From an uncultured bacterium (lineage in GTDB: Bacteria > Cyanobacteriota > Vampirovibrionia > Gastranaerophilales > Gastranaerophilaceae): a stretch of 54,318 nucleotides of DNA. The DNA is taken from NCBI GenBank assembly GCA_949292185.1, contig CASEYP010000002.1, positions 110,142 through 164,459 on the forward strand, written 5' to 3'. Below are positions 16,970 through 26,120 of the stretch, piece by piece. Under the pieces are notes generated by a model. It did not search any database and was not told where the DNA came from. It saw only the letters and a list, made by a program, of their open reading frames with translations. Within the stretch, counting starts at the first letter, position 1. Each line of letters begins with the position of its first letter. Made by a program: the position numbers and the translations under genes.

Positions 16970-17680
16970 ATGATAATAAAAAAGAAACATAAAAAACCAG
17001 CTGAGGGAGAAGCGGAACAATTAGTTTCGCAAGGAGAACAAACATCAGTCGAATCCGAAGAAGAGAAAGCAAAGGATATCGACATTTTTGACTTGGATAA
17101 TATTGATTTCAAGCAGCGCCAAGAAAGACGAAGAGGTGACAGAAGAAGGGGTTTCAGAAGAATAGATGACAGAAACCTTATATCAAGAGCCAAAGAAGAA
17201 GCTGGTGCAATAAAAGAAGCCGCTGCAAAAGAAGGTTACAATAAAGGTCTAAGCGAAGCCAAAGAAGATATTGAACACATGAAAGATGCAATGCAAGAAT
17301 TTTTCAATGCAAAGCAAGAAGTTTATGATGAAATAGCTCCTGATATACTTGAAATTGGTTTTGAAATAGCAAAAAAAATCATTAAAAAAGAGATGGCGGA
17401 AGATTCTACAATCCTTCTTGATAATGTAAAAGATATCTTGAAAGGGTTATCAAAAGAAGAAACAAAAATAACCCTAAAAGTTCACCCATCACAAGTTGCA
17501 ATGTTAAAACAAGAAGTGCCGGAAGAAGCAACAAATTTAGGACTTGAAGCAAAAATAATAATAATTCCGGATGAAACAATAATGCAAGGTGGTTGTATAT
17601 TAACAACAACAAACGGCGTAATAGATGCAACAATAGAATCACAACTGGCAATAATTAGTGAGGTATTGAAAGAAATTTAA
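16970..17680 (+). CDS. fliH: Flagellar-type export stator protein FliH
   Basis: 236 residues. The N-terminal ~65 are charged and probably disordered (KQRQERRRGDRRRGFRR). A coiled coil follows (AKEEAGAIKEAAAKEGYNKG), then the conserved FliH/SctL C-terminal domain with EIGFEIAKKIIKKEM and the signature IMQGGCILTTTNGVIDATIE. FliH binds and regulates the export ATPase FliI at the base of the machine; no fliI gene is in the window. The ATG at 16970 has no obvious Shine-Dalgarno site, so coupling to the gene 12 bases upstream is likely. The stop overlaps the flhA start by one base (TAATG). Confidence 0.9.
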   Translation: MIIKKKHKKPAEGEAEQLVSQGEQTSVESEEEKAKDIDIFDLDNIDFKQRQERRRGDRRRGFRRIDDRNLISRAKEEAGAIKEAAAKEGYNKGLSEAKEDIEHMKDAMQEFFNAKQEVYDEIAPDILEIGFEIAKKIIKKEMAEDSTILLDNVKDILKGLSKEETKITLKVHPSQVAMLKQEVPEEATNLGLEAKIIIIPDETIMQGGCILTTTNGVIDATIESQLAIISEVLKEI

Positions 17681-19791
17681 TGGCAGCACCGGAAGGAAAT
17701 AACTCAAATCCAATAAGTGAAATTTTTATGGCAGTGTTTGTATTGACATTGCTTGTAATTTTGCTTGTTGAAATGCCAAATTGGGTTATCAATTGCTGTA
17801 TCTGCTTAAACATATCACTTGGAATTGTACTTTTAATGTTTGCATTATATGTACAAAAGACATTAGAATTATCATCATTTCCATCAATCATTCTTATTGG
17901 TACAATGTTCCGATTAGTACTATCAATAGCATCAACACGTTTAATTCTAGCTAAAGGGGAAGCTGGGGAAGTAATTCACGCATTTGGAACATTCGTAACT
18001 GGTGGTAACATGATTGTAGGAGGTGTAATCTTCTTAATTATCACAGTAGTACAGTTTATGGTAATTACCAAAGGTGCTGAACGTATCGCCGAAGTTTCCG
18101 CACGTTTTGCATTGGATGCTATGCCAGGTAAACAAATGACAATTGACGCGGATTTTAACGCGGGATTAATATCACCTGAAGAAGCCACAAAAAAACGTGA
18201 AGACTTATCCAGGGAATCAAACCTAATGGGTTCTATGGATGGTGCTATGAAATTCGTAAAAGGTGATACAATCGCAGGTATCATCATTGTAATAATTAAC
18301 ATTGTAGGTGGCTTATGCGTTGGTTGTTTAATGAACCAAATGCCAATTGCAGATGCTGTTTCAAAATATACAGTATTAACAATCGGTGATGGTTTGGCAT
18401 CACAAGTTCCTTCATTATTGATGTCTATTGCAGCCGGTGTATTTATGACACGTGCTTCAGCAGCCAGCCCATCATTAGGTTCTGATGTAACGTCACAAAT
18501 TACAAGTAAACCTTACGCTCTATTTTTTGCAGCAGCATTTTTACTTGTATTAGCAGTATCTGGTCATACTTGGTTCTGGCAAGGTACAGGGTTACCTCCA
18601 TTACCATTTTTTATAATGGCAGTTATCTTGTTTATTGCGGGTTTCCAAGTATTAATAAATGCAGATGTTCAATCTCAATTAGGGCAATTGGAAAATGTTC
18701 GACAAAATATGCAAGATCTTGTTAACCCTAACAGAATGTATGAACGTTTAGGTGTTGATATTTTAAGCTTACAGGTTGGTTCAAACTTGTTAGTTATCGC
18801 AGACCCTGATCAAGAAGGTCAGTTATTAGCAAAAATTGCAGCTTTGCGTCAAAGAGTTACTGATGAATTAGGCTATATTATACCGAATATAAGAATTATG
18901 GATTCCTCAGCACTTGATGCAAACGAATATATGATTTCAATTCGTGGTAACACGGTTGCTACAGGTTACGTTTACCCTGGAAAACTCATGGTAATTGCTG
19001 ACCAATGGGATTCTATGAAAAAAGAAGTACCTGAAGATGCAATTATAGGTATAGATCCTACATATCAAACACAAGCATATTGGATTACTCCGGAAGATGC
19101 AAAATCTGCAAGACTAGTTACAGCAGTTGATGCAACAGACGTTATTGTTACTCACCTTCAAGAATGTGTAAGAAAACACGTTGATGAAGTTATGACAAAA
19201 ACTGATGTTCTTAAACTTATGGAACTTGTACGTTCTCAAGACCCAACACTTGTTAACGACCTTGTTCCAACAATCATTTCAACAAGTGATTTACGTAAGA
19301 TTTTTGTAAACTTAATCAGAGAAAAAGTTTCAATAAAAGATATTATATTTGTATTTGAAAGATTATGTGACTATGCAAGATTTTCAAAAGAACCTGATAT
19401 ATTATCAGAAAGACTAAGAGCCGCATTAGGTCGACAAATCTGTTTATCAAATGTTCAGGATGACAAAGTTCTATACGCCTTAACACTTTCTCCTGAGTGG
19501 GAAAAGACACTTGATGACAGCTGTCAAAGAACAGAGTTAGGTACAATGTTTTTACTTAACCCTGTACAAGTTCAAGAACTTATTGAAACAACTGCAACGA
19601 CACTATTAAGAGCTCAACAAACTTGTGGAAGAATGCCTGTTGTATTGTGTTCACCAAGAATTCGATTACCGTTATATCAATTATTAGAAAGACACATTCC
19701 AACAATTGTTGTAATTTCATATTCTGAACTTATCACAGATATTAAAGTTGAAGCAATTGATACAATCGGTGAAGCTTACGTTAATGAATAG
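17680..19791 (+). CDS. flhA: Flagellar-type export gate protein FlhA
   Basis: 703 residues, full length. The N-terminal ~340 residues contain about eight membrane helices and the family signatures RLVLSIASTRLIL, ERIAEVSARFALDAMPGKQM and DGAMKFVKGDTIAGIIIVII. The cytosolic C-terminal domain (from ~345) forms the nonameric ring that docks substrates and chaperones and includes GIDPTYQTQAYWI. It makes the proton-driven export gate of a flagellar or type III system. It overlaps the fliH stop by one base, so the two are coupled. FlhA and SctV are homologous; FliF and FliE next to it favour the flagellar form. Confidence 0.95.
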   Translation: MAAPEGNNSNPISEIFMAVFVLTLLVILLVEMPNWVINCCICLNISLGIVLLMFALYVQKTLELSSFPSIILIGTMFRLVLSIASTRLILAKGEAGEVIHAFGTFVTGGNMIVGGVIFLIITVVQFMVITKGAERIAEVSARFALDAMPGKQMTIDADFNAGLISPEEATKKREDLSRESNLMGSMDGAMKFVKGDTIAGIIIVIINIVGGLCVGCLMNQMPIADAVSKYTVLTIGDGLASQVPSLLMSIAAGVFMTRASAASPSLGSDVTSQITSKPYALFFAAAFLLVLAVSGHTWFWQGTGLPPLPFFIMAVILFIAGFQVLINADVQSQLGQLENVRQNMQDLVNPNRMYERLGVDILSLQVGSNLLVIADPDQEGQLLAKIAALRQRVTDELGYIIPNIRIMDSSALDANEYMISIRGNTVATGYVYPGKLMVIADQWDSMKKEVPEDAIIGIDPTYQTQAYWITPEDAKSARLVTAVDATDVIVTHLQECVRKHVDEVMTKTDVLKLMELVRSQDPTLVNDLVPTIISTSDLRKIFVNLIREKVSIKDIIFVFERLCDYARFSKEPDILSERLRAALGRQICLSNVQDDKVLYALTLSPEWEKTLDDSCQRTELGTMFLLNPVQVQELIETTATTLLRAQQTCGRMPVVLCSPRIRLPLYQLLERHIPTIVVISYSELITDIKVEAIDTIGEAYVNE

Positions 19792-19809
19792 AAAAATTTG
19801 AGGCAAAAT

Positions 19810-20016
19810 ATGAAATACATTTTACTATTCCTTATAAAAATCTATCAATCAATCTCAAAATATACGCCATCAGTATGCAGATTTACACCAACATGCTCAG
19901 AATACACAAAACAGGCTATAATAAAATATGGTGCTATCAAAGGTTCTTGGCTAGGAATAAAAAGAATAAGCCGCTGCCATCCAGGAAACCCTGGAGGATA
20001 CGACCCTGTGCCTTAA
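19810..20016 (+). CDS. yidD: Membrane protein insertion efficiency factor YidD
   Basis: A 68-residue YidD/UPF0161 protein, which helps YidC-dependent insertion of inner-membrane proteins. The conserved core is complete: [34 protein letters not shown] and [15 protein letters not shown] chose the ATG at 19810 because TTGAGG lies at the right distance; a TTG at 19798 would add four residues and destroy that spacing. It begins 18 bases after flhA. Its stop shares the palindrome TTAA with the stop of the convergent radical-SAM gene. yidD usually lies near rpmH-rnpA-yidC, so this is a displaced copy. Confidence 0.93.
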   Translation: MKYILLFLIKIYQSISKYTPSVCRFTPTCSEYTKQAIIKYGAIKGSWLGIKRISRCHPGNPGGYDPVP

Positions 20017-21290
20017 CCAACCCTATAAGCTTTTATAAAATCAACAACTTCTTTTAAAGAATAAATATCTTGTTGTACAAAGAACTTTTTACCTGACTGT
20101 TCTTTAACATAATCTAAGTTTTTACCATCTAAAAAATCTTCGCTATAAGGACGTAACATAACTGACGGAATTACGACAAGGTCACAATCAACATCTTTAA
20201 CAGTTCTAATCAAATCATCAGTTGTAATTAAACCGGCAACAGTGATATCTTGTCCCCAATATTCAGATTTGACAGGGTGAATTTCTACCGTTAAATTTTC
20301 AATTTTATTCAAACTTTCAGAAATCTCTGCCAACATATTTTTTGCAGCATACGAACACGCAAAAATAAGTTTAAAAGGCTTAGATATTTTTTTGGGAAGC
20401 TTCAACTTATAAAAATCATCCAATGTTAAACGCAAAGCTCCAACTCCGTCACTCAATTGTGCATAAGTTCCATAATATTTAGCTGGAGGAATAGGCTCAT
20501 CTGCCAATAAAAAGAATTCATCAGAACAACAAACTCTTTTATATTTTGAAGCTATTTTTATAGTTTCAATAGCACATTTTTTATCAACCCTGCGCAACTG
20601 AGAATCATGCCTAAACTGAGTAATTCCAACAGGAACAATAGCAACTGATAAAACCGTATTTTTTAACTTGGCTAAATCAGATAAAGTTCTATCCAATTCT
20701 TCCCCATCATTTAAACCCGGGCACAAAACAATTTGAGCATGAAAAGGAATTTTATTTTTTCTGAACCATTGTAAATTTTCTAAAGCTTTACCCGCATTAG
20801 GATTTCTAAGCATTTTTACTCTTAATTCTGGATTTGTTGTATGAACAGAAACATAAAAAGGTCCCAAATGCATTCTACTTATTCTATTTTTATCTTCACC
20901 TTTTAAATTAGTTAAAGTAATATAAGTACCTTGTAAATATGAAAGCCTATAATCATCATCTTTCACATACAAAGTATCTCTTAAACCTTTTGGCTGCTGA
21001 TCAACAAAACAAAAAATACAATGATTTAAACACGGTTTTATTTTATCAAATACAGCACTTTCAAAAACTATACCCAAATCATCGTCATAATCTTTTTCGA
21101 TTTCAATTTCTTCAACTTCACCATTAACTTTTTTAACTTCAATAGTAACAAGTTCAGATTTCATATAAAAGTTATAATCAATCATATCCTGCATTTTATT
21201 ACCGTCAATAGATAAAATTTCATCACCTTTTGAAATTTCTAACTCTTGCGCTATTGAATTTTCTAAAACACTGTTAACTATTGCGGGCAT
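20013..21290 (-). CDS. PDZ-radical SAM DUF512 protein
   Basis: 425 residues. A PDZ-like domain (residues ~1-65, with [13 protein letters not shown]) is followed by a radical-SAM region with C87, C91 and C94 ([21 protein letters not shown]-x3-C-x2-C) for a [4Fe-4S] cluster. The C-terminal DUF512 domain includes [24 protein letters not shown]. This is the 'putative FeS oxidoreductase' family known from Cyanobacteria and some Firmicutes; its substrate is unknown. It overlaps the upstream PadR gene by 17 bases, so they form one operon. Its stop overlaps that of yidD in a TTAA palindrome. Confidence 0.92.
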   Translation of the reverse strand: MPAIVNSVLENSIAQELEISKGDEILSIDGNKMQDMIDYNFYMKSELVTIEVKKVNGEVEEIEIEKDYDDDLGIVFESAVFDKIKPCLNHCIFCFVDQQPKGLRDTLYVKDDDYRLSYLQGTYITLTNLKGEDKNRISRMHLGPFYVSVHTTNPELRVKMLRNPNAGKALENLQWFRKNKIPFHAQIVLCPGLNDGEELDRTLSDLAKLKNTVLSVAIVPVGITQFRHDSQLRRVDKKCAIETIKIASKYKRVCCSDEFFLLADEPIPPAKYYGTYAQLSDGVGALRLTLDDFYKLKLPKKISKPFKLIFACSYAAKNMLAEISESLNKIENLTVEIHPVKSEYWGQDITVAGLITTDDLIRTVKDVDCDLVVIPSVMLRPYSEDFLDGKNLDYVKEQSGKKFFVQQDIYSLKEVVDFIKAYRVG

Positions 21291-21798
21291 TATCTTTTTC
21301 TAAACCTTCAATCATTGATATAAAATTATTATATTCACATATAGCATTATCTAGAACAACTCTTTGATAAAAATCTAGAGGAGTATATTCATCATTAAGA
21401 ATTTTTTCAGCATTAACTCTGTGTAACAAAGCGTTTGATTTAATATCTTCAAACATTTCGGCACAATCATCTTTGTCTAAAAATCCTGCACACGCAAGTT
21501 TTACTCTTGCATCAGAGAAAAACTGCAACGGATTAGTTGAAAAAGGTTTTAACAAAAGATTTTTCAATTCCTTTACCCCATCTTTTGAAATAGAATAAAA
21601 CACAGATAACTTTCCACCATCAGACATAATTTTGGCAGAAGTTATACAATGAGCCTTTTCCAATCGAACTAAAGCTGGTTTAATAGCACCAAAACTTGGG
21701 GTTGAATATGCTAAAAATTTTTCTTGTATGCGTTTATGAATTGCATACATTGTTAGATCGTGCTTTAATAAAACATATAAAATCATTAAATCAATCAT
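21274..21798 (-). CDS. PadR-family transcriptional regulator
   Basis: 174 residues. The N-terminal winged helix begins at once (ILYVLLKHDLTMYAIHKRIQ, then FGAIKPALVRLEKAHCITSA and a wing with FYSISKDGVKELK), as in PadR proteins. The C-terminal half (~90-165) is the helical dimerisation domain of the Vir/PadR type. Such regulators repress nearby genes in response to small molecules or stress. It is the first gene of a unit with the DUF512 radical-SAM gene, whose start lies 17 bases inside it. The effector is unknown. Confidence 0.85.
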   Translation of the reverse strand: MIDLMILYVLLKHDLTMYAIHKRIQEKFLAYSTPSFGAIKPALVRLEKAHCITSAKIMSDGGKLSVFYSISKDGVKELKNLLLKPFSTNPLQFFSDARVKLACAGFLDKDDCAEMFEDIKSNALLHRVNAEKILNDEYTPLDFYQRVVLDNAICEYNNFISMIEGLEKDNARNS

Positions 21799-21956
21799 AA
21801 TATAAGAATATCATTAATTGAACAAATTAACAAATGAATTACCTCAACAATAAAATTAAGAAATGTAAAATTTGAATAATAAAAGGTCAATTATAAATAT
21901 TCACAAACATTAGCTAAAGAGTATCAATTGGAGAACATAAAGAAAGGAAGTGTATT

Positions 21957-22385
21957 ATGGCAGAAGTATCACAAGTATCAGCAACTCCAAAAAGTTTTAC
22001 AACAATAAAATATACCACAAAAGATGGCGAAAACATCTCAGCTACAAAAAATAATGGAATTGTTACTCTAGTTGGTGATAAAAATGGTGTTCGTCAAATG
22101 CCGGTTAAAGATTTTATGGAAGAATTAAAAACTAATTTGGCAAATGTACAATTAGAAAAAGCACCTGAAAAAGACACTGTAGAACTATCAAAATCAAAAG
22201 CTCCGGCTGAAGCTGCAAAACCTGAAGCAAAAGCAGAAGCAAAAAAAGCAGATGATAAAAAAGTTGAAGACAAAAAAGCACCAGCTGATGACAAAAAAGC
22301 TGTAGATACTGATAAAAATGCAGCAGCAAAAACTGAAGCAAAAACAGCTCCAGAAAAAGGCAAAAAGCTTGACGTAGCTGCATAA
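21957..22385 (+). CDS. Hypothetical protein with Lys/Ala/Asp-rich tail, 142 aa
   Basis: Residues ~1-65 could fold into a small beta-rich domain (FTTIKYTTKDGENISATKNN, then GIVTLVGDKNGVRQMPVKDF). Residues ~70-140 are low-complexity, made of repeats of KAEAK, DDKK and APAE type. No family is recognised. A very good ribosome site (AGAAAGGAAG) suggests strong expression. The gene stands alone with its own terminator at 22401. The charged tail recalls flexible linkers, but its use is unknown. Open frames on the opposite strand here only mirror the low complexity. Confidence 0.7.
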   Translation: MAEVSQVSATPKSFTTIKYTTKDGENISATKNNGIVTLVGDKNGVRQMPVKDFMEELKTNLANVQLEKAPEKDTVELSKSKAPAEAAKPEAKAEAKKADDKKVEDKKAPADDKKAVDTDKNAAAKTEAKTAPEKGKKLDVAA

Positions 22386-22400
22386 TAAAAAATACAAAAC

Positions 22401-22437
22401 AAAAAGACCTTAGATCCAGTTATCTAAGGTCTTTTTT
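22401..22437. terminator. Bidirectional intrinsic terminator
   Basis: A 15-bp perfect stem (AAAAAGACCTTAGAT and its complement) with a short loop and T-runs on both strands. It sits between two convergent genes and ends the plus-strand 142-residue gene and the minus-strand exported-protein gene. Confidence 0.9.
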
Positions 22438-22459
22438 ATATCTCAAATCAGGTTTATAA

Positions 22460-22861
22460 TTATGGTCTACATAACTTAGATGCAACAGCATCCACCGCAG
22501 TACCCTTTACTATTGGCTGAAAAGTAGCATATCTATTATAATCACCGTTTACAAAATTGTTATTATACCCATAAGAATCCATTACACCAATTTTATATTT
22601 ATTTTTCAAACAATCTATTGTATATTGGCTCAATGTATACTTTATTTTCACCCCGTGAATAGGTTCATACTGCCCCTTGTTATAAGATTTAAGAATAAAT
22701 GTAAAACCATACATATTTTGAGTTCCCACAACCCCACTAAAATCTACATAATTATTTTCAGTGACCTGTTGCCAAACCGTATCATCAACATCTTGTGATC
22801 TTACAACCAAACAGGAAACAAAAAATACTATTAAAAATAATAAAACCAACTTTTTCAGCAT
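22460..22861 (-). CDS. Exported protein resembling surface-adhesin protein E
   Basis: I place the start at ATG 22861, preceded by AGAGGTGTT; an in-frame ATG at 22888 lacks a ribosome site. The 133-residue product opens with a signal peptide (MLKKLVLLFLIVFFVSCLVV); the Cys near its end could be a lipoprotein site. The mature part has a Trp near its start (DDTVWQQVTE), a YVDFSGV segment, a central Cys (YTIDCLKNKYKIGVM) and a final VASKLC. This spacing resembles the Adhesin_E domain of periplasmic or surface proteins. It is weakly linked to the glycosyltransferase gene 44 bases upstream. Function unknown. Confidence 0.65.
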   Translation of the reverse strand: MLKKLVLLFLIVFFVSCLVVRSQDVDDTVWQQVTENNYVDFSGVVGTQNMYGFTFILKSYNKGQYEPIHGVKIKYTLSQYTIDCLKNKYKIGVMDSYGYNNNFVNGDYNRYATFQPIVKGTAVDAVASKLCRP

Positions 22862-22905
22862 AACACCTCTATTAAATATATACTTCAAAAATTTAAATAG
22901 TCATA

Positions 22906-24591
22906 TTATCTTTTCTTAAATAAGAAGTATGTATAATTATCCTTTTTATATGAATTTACTAAATCAAAATTCAAATTAAGTATCTTTCCAATATCAAAAA
23001 TATACTTCTGTAAAAGAATTTGTAAACATCTATCCTTAATATCTTGTACACTTGAAATTGATTTTCGCAAGTCAGTTAAATTAACAACAGCATTAACATC
23101 CCCGCCATAAAGAGCAACTAAAACATATCTTCCGCTAGGAACATAATCATTTACATTTTGCTTAAAGTAATTAAACATATTATTTGAAAAATAGGTATCC
23201 TCAAAAACAGCATCAAAAATTACGCCATATTTTGCAGGCTTATCCATAAGTTTTTGCTGATCAGGATCATAAAAATGAGAATTGTAAGGGTTTCTAACCT
23301 CTTTATGAAAATCAAAATTAAATACTTTTGGAGAGCCTGTCTTTCTAAAATAATATGGAGCATCAGCCCCCAATGGCATAATAACAACATCATCTTTTCC
23401 AAATTTTAATTCATCAGCCTCAGCTCTAACAGCCTCAAATGCATAGAATTTTAAATGATATATAGTATTAATTTGCTGAATATTATATGAAATTGCAGCA
23501 ATTACAAAAATAGCAATAAATGCATAGAAATGCTTTGTAGATAACCTTTTCGCTAAACCAATAACTGATAATATAAAGAAAACAGGTAATAAATATAAAA
23601 AGTATCTAACAGTAAATATACTAATTTCAAAAGCAGAAGAGACTATAGCCAATCCAAGATTCATAAAAGCTATACAATACAAAACTTTCAAAAATTTATC
23701 AGAATTTTTGCACCCTTGAACCAACCCATAAATAAAATAAGCACAAGGAACAATTACAAAAATAGTAAACAAAACGGTAATCACATAAGGATTTATCTCA
23801 GGCCAATAAGGATTTGGCGCTATAAAAATACCAAAAAAGTTTCTAAATAAATCCACAACATTGAAAAATACTAAAGGTCCTTCATGTTTAACAACAAACA
23901 AACCTCGCATTTTGGCATAATATCCGACTAAAATGAAATATGGAATCAATAATACAACTTCAGTAAGCAAACCTTTTAAATATCTAAAAAACTGATCTCT
24001 TTTTGCTCGAAACAAATAAATTCCATAACATAAAGCCAATGAAATATTATAAAAGATTCCGCCAACCAAAGTATATGGTATCAATACATTCACTATAACA
24101 AGCTTAATTAAAGACTTTATACCATTTTTATTTTCAAAATCTATCAAATAATTTACAGATAACATCACCAAAAATATCACCATTGGATACATTCTGGCTT
24201 CTGCAGAAAAGAAAATTAAAATAGGACTAACAGTAGCCAATAAAGTTGCGCATATAGATAGAGCTTTTGTAGTAAGCTTCCTGGTTGCAGTATAAACTAA
24301 AGGAACCGAACCTATAGAAAAAATAACAGATAAAGACTTAATAGCAGCCTCAGAATCGCCAAATATTTTCATCCAAAAATGTAAAAGAAAGAAATATAAT
24401 GGCGTATGTTGCAAATCAATATGCATAAGATTATCAATAATCCCAACAGGAAAAGCCTGCTTTGCAGTAAACCAAGAACAAGCTTCATCATACCATAATG
24501 AAGTATCAACATATGCAACCCTAAGAGCTATAGCAAAAATTCCTAAAACTACAAAAATCAAAATTGATTTAAAATTTTTAACTCTATCCAT
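22906..24591 (-). CDS. GT39/PMT-like membrane glycosyltransferase
   Basis: About 560 residues with some eleven to twelve membrane helices. The first periplasmic loop carries the acidic motif SLWYDEACSW, typical of dolichyl- or undecaprenyl-phosphate-dependent glycosyltransferases (ArnT/PMT_2 families). A second HIDLQHTPLYFFLLHFWM segment follows, and a soluble C-terminal domain starts near residue 385. These enzymes move a sugar from a lipid carrier onto lipid A, protein or another glycan at the outer side of the membrane. I prefer ATG 24591, with GGAGGGG just before it, over 24603. The acceptor cannot be told from sequence. Confidence 0.8.
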   Translation of the reverse strand: MDRVKNFKSILIFVVLGIFAIALRVAYVDTSLWYDEACSWFTAKQAFPVGIIDNLMHIDLQHTPLYFFLLHFWMKIFGDSEAAIKSLSVIFSIGSVPLVYTATRKLTTKALSICATLLATVSPILIFFSAEARMYPMVIFLVMLSVNYLIDFENKNGIKSLIKLVIVNVLIPYTLVGGIFYNISLALCYGIYLFRAKRDQFFRYLKGLLTEVVLLIPYFILVGYYAKMRGLFVVKHEGPLVFFNVVDLFRNFFGIFIAPNPYWPEINPYVITVLFTIFVIVPCAYFIYGLVQGCKNSDKFLKVLYCIAFMNLGLAIVSSAFEISIFTVRYFLYLLPVFFILSVIGLAKRLSTKHFYAFIAIFVIAAISYNIQQINTIYHLKFYAFEAVRAEADELKFGKDDVVIMPLGADAPYYFRKTGSPKVFNFDFHKEVRNPYNSHFYDPDQQKLMDKPAKYGVIFDAVFEDTYFSNNMFNYFKQNVNDYVPSGRYVLVALYGGDVNAVVNLTDLRKSISSVQDIKDRCLQILLQKYIFDIGKILNLNFDLVNSYKKDNYTYFLFKKR

Positions 24592-24758
24592 ATCCCCCTC
24601 CATTAGGTAAAGTTTATCATAAAAAGAGTAATATATCTAGACAACAACACTAAAAAAAATATATAATAAATAAAAAATGAACAAAATGAATTTCCAAATC
24701 GTTAAATACATGTAAAATGACAAACAACTTACTTGTAGTAGAGTAGAAAGGAAGAGAA

Positions 24759-25373
24759 ATGAAGAAACTATTAATTTTAGCTGGAGTAATCGCACTTACT
24801 TCAACAATGCAAACATTTGCACAAGAACAACCAAAAGCAGAAGGACCTTGTCCTTTGAAAAAGATAGAATGTGCTAAACCAAACATGGATTGCCAAGAAA
24901 AATTTAAAAAAGCACACTGTGAAAGAATTCAAAAATTTGAACAAGAATTAAAATTAACAGATGAACAAAAAGCAAAAGCTAAAGCATTAAGAGAATCTGA
25001 AGCAGAAAAGATTAAACCAATCCTTGATCAAATGAAAGTAAAACACGACCAAATGCAAGAAATCTTTAATGAAAAATTAACACTAAAAGAAAGACAAGAA
25101 AAACTTGCACCAATTAGAAAAGATTTATTTGAATTAAGAAAACAAATCAAAGACATTAAATGCCAAGGCAAAAAAGACTTTGAAGCATTGCTAACTAATA
25201 AACAGTTAAAGAAACTAGAAAAAATTAAAAAAGAACACAGAGAAGAATTCAAAAAGAATCATCCAGGCAGAATGATGCACAGAAGACCACATCCACCAGT
25301 AGTAAAACCTTGTCCTGTACCACCAGAGCAAGAACCTCTACCTGCTGAAGATGAAATGCCAGTTGAAGAATAA
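24759..25373 (+). CDS. Periplasmic Spy/CpxP-like helical protein
   Basis: 204 residues with a Sec signal peptide (MKKLLILAGVIALTSTMQTF, cleavage after AQA/FAQ). A Cys-containing segment (~31-55) is followed by a long charged helical region with LTDEQKAKAKALRE and LTLKERQEKLAPIR, which resembles the LTxxQ repeats of Spy/CpxP periplasmic chaperones. The tail is Pro- and Glu-rich (PCPVPPEQEPLP). Spy-type proteins bind unfolded proteins or metals under envelope stress. A strong ribosome site (AGAAAGGAAGAG) and its own terminator suggest an abundant, monocistronic product. The Cys and Pro-rich ends are not usual in Spy, so the family call is moderate. Confidence 0.7.
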   Translation: MKKLLILAGVIALTSTMQTFAQEQPKAEGPCPLKKIECAKPNMDCQEKFKKAHCERIQKFEQELKLTDEQKAKAKALRESEAEKIKPILDQMKVKHDQMQEIFNEKLTLKERQEKLAPIRKDLFELRKQIKDIKCQGKKDFEALLTNKQLKKLEKIKKEHREEFKKNHPGRMMHRRPHPPVVKPCPVPPEQEPLPAEDEMPVEE

Positions 25374-25396
25374 TTAAAACTAATAAAAACTTCACT

Positions 25397-25430
25397 AAAA
25401 AGCTCTATATATAAAATATAGAGCTTTTTT
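25397..25430 (+). terminator. Intrinsic terminator of the Spy-like gene
   Basis: Stem AAAAAGCTCTATAT with its complement around a 4-base loop, followed by a run of six T. It lies about 24 bases after the stop codon. Confidence 0.85.
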
Positions 25431-25459
25431 AAATTATTAAATCTATTGACGAAATATAA

Positions 25460-25491
25460 AACAAAAAAGACCCAATCGGGTCTTTTGTTTT
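25460..25491 (-). terminator. Intrinsic terminator of tRNA-His
   Basis: On the minus strand, AAAAGACCC-GATT-GGGTCTTTTTT forms a strong hairpin followed by T, starting just after the tRNA CCA end. Confidence 0.85.
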
Positions 25492-25495
25492 AAAA

Positions 25496-25572
25496 TGGGG
25501 CGGGTGATGGGAGTCGAACCCACGAATATCGGAACCACAATCCGAGGCCTTAACCACTTGGCGACACCCGCC
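25496..25572 (-). tRNA. tRNA-His (anticodon GTG)
   Basis: The minus strand folds as a complete cloverleaf of 77 bases. The anticodon stem-loop CGGATTGTGGTTCCG has GTG at the centre. The T arm is GTGGGTTCGACTCCCAT. The acceptor is GGCGGGTG paired with CACCCGCC, giving the extra G-1:C73 pair that marks histidine tRNAs. CCA is encoded. It stands alone, with its own terminator. Confidence 0.97.
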
Positions 25573-25628
25573 ATTTATCGTGTAATTTTATATTATCAAA
25601 AAAAGACTTAAAATCAAGTATCAATTTA

Positions 25629-26063
25629 TTATTTAATACGTCCTGATCTTATAACTTGGCAAGGATATTGTTGAGCACTTATACAATATATTAAATCTGT
25701 ACCCAATCTATCTGCATGGCTATAAGTTCCTAAATCATCGAAAAGCAAATCCCTGCGACCATCATTCCCAACCACATATAATTCATAATATCTATCAGTA
25801 TGTCTACCGCGACCTCTTGCAATAAAACGAGTACGGGAATTTATATAAGTTTTTTTTATTTGACTTGGCGGCATTATGTTTCTACTGGTTTTACTTCCCA
25901 TGTATTCATGATACACTGTGCATTCTTGATCCTTAGAATTGCAAATCACATAATTATTTCTAGGTATAGATAAATACACAACAGCAAACACAATTAGACA
26001 AACTAGACTAATAACCTTACCATAATTTGAATTCATCAACAATTCAACTAAAAACTTACCCAT
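25629..26063 (-). CDS. Hypothetical membrane-anchored protein, 144 aa
   Basis: One N-terminal membrane helix (~15-33, VISLVCLIVFAVVYLSI) is followed by a ~110-residue basic, probably extracytoplasmic domain. That domain has four Cys (positions ~41, 48, 126 and 134) that could form disulfides, and the segments GRGRHTDRYYELYVVGNDGR and TDLIYCISAQQYPC. No family is recognised. It lies downstream of rpaB, but an intrinsic terminator stands between them, so it probably has its own promoter. The start is uncertain: neither the ATG at 26063 nor an internal one at 26036 has a good ribosome site. Confidence 0.6.
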   Translation of the reverse strand: MGKFLVELLMNSNYGKVISLVCLIVFAVVYLSIPRNNYVICNSKDQECTVYHEYMGSKTSRNIMPPSQIKKTYINSRTRFIARGRGRHTDRYYELYVVGNDGRRDLLFDDLGTYSHADRLGTDLIYCISAQQYPCQVIRSGRIK

Positions 26064-26082
26064 ACTTATCTAAACTTTTCCT

Positions 26083-26113
26083 AAAAATTAGGGCTTGCAA
26101 AAACAAGCCCTAA
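26083..26113 (-). terminator. Intrinsic terminator of rpaB
   Basis: Minus-strand TTAGGGCTTG-TTTTTG-CAAGCCCTAA is a 10-bp stem followed by TTTTT, 8 bases after the rpaB stop. Confidence 0.88.
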
Positions 26114-26120
26114 ACAAACA

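Noticed and set aside
22094..22402. Several overlapping minus-strand frames rich in Phe/Leu/Ser
   Set aside because: They mirror the Lys/Ala/Glu-rich low-complexity tail of the plus-strand gene and lack starts with ribosome sites.
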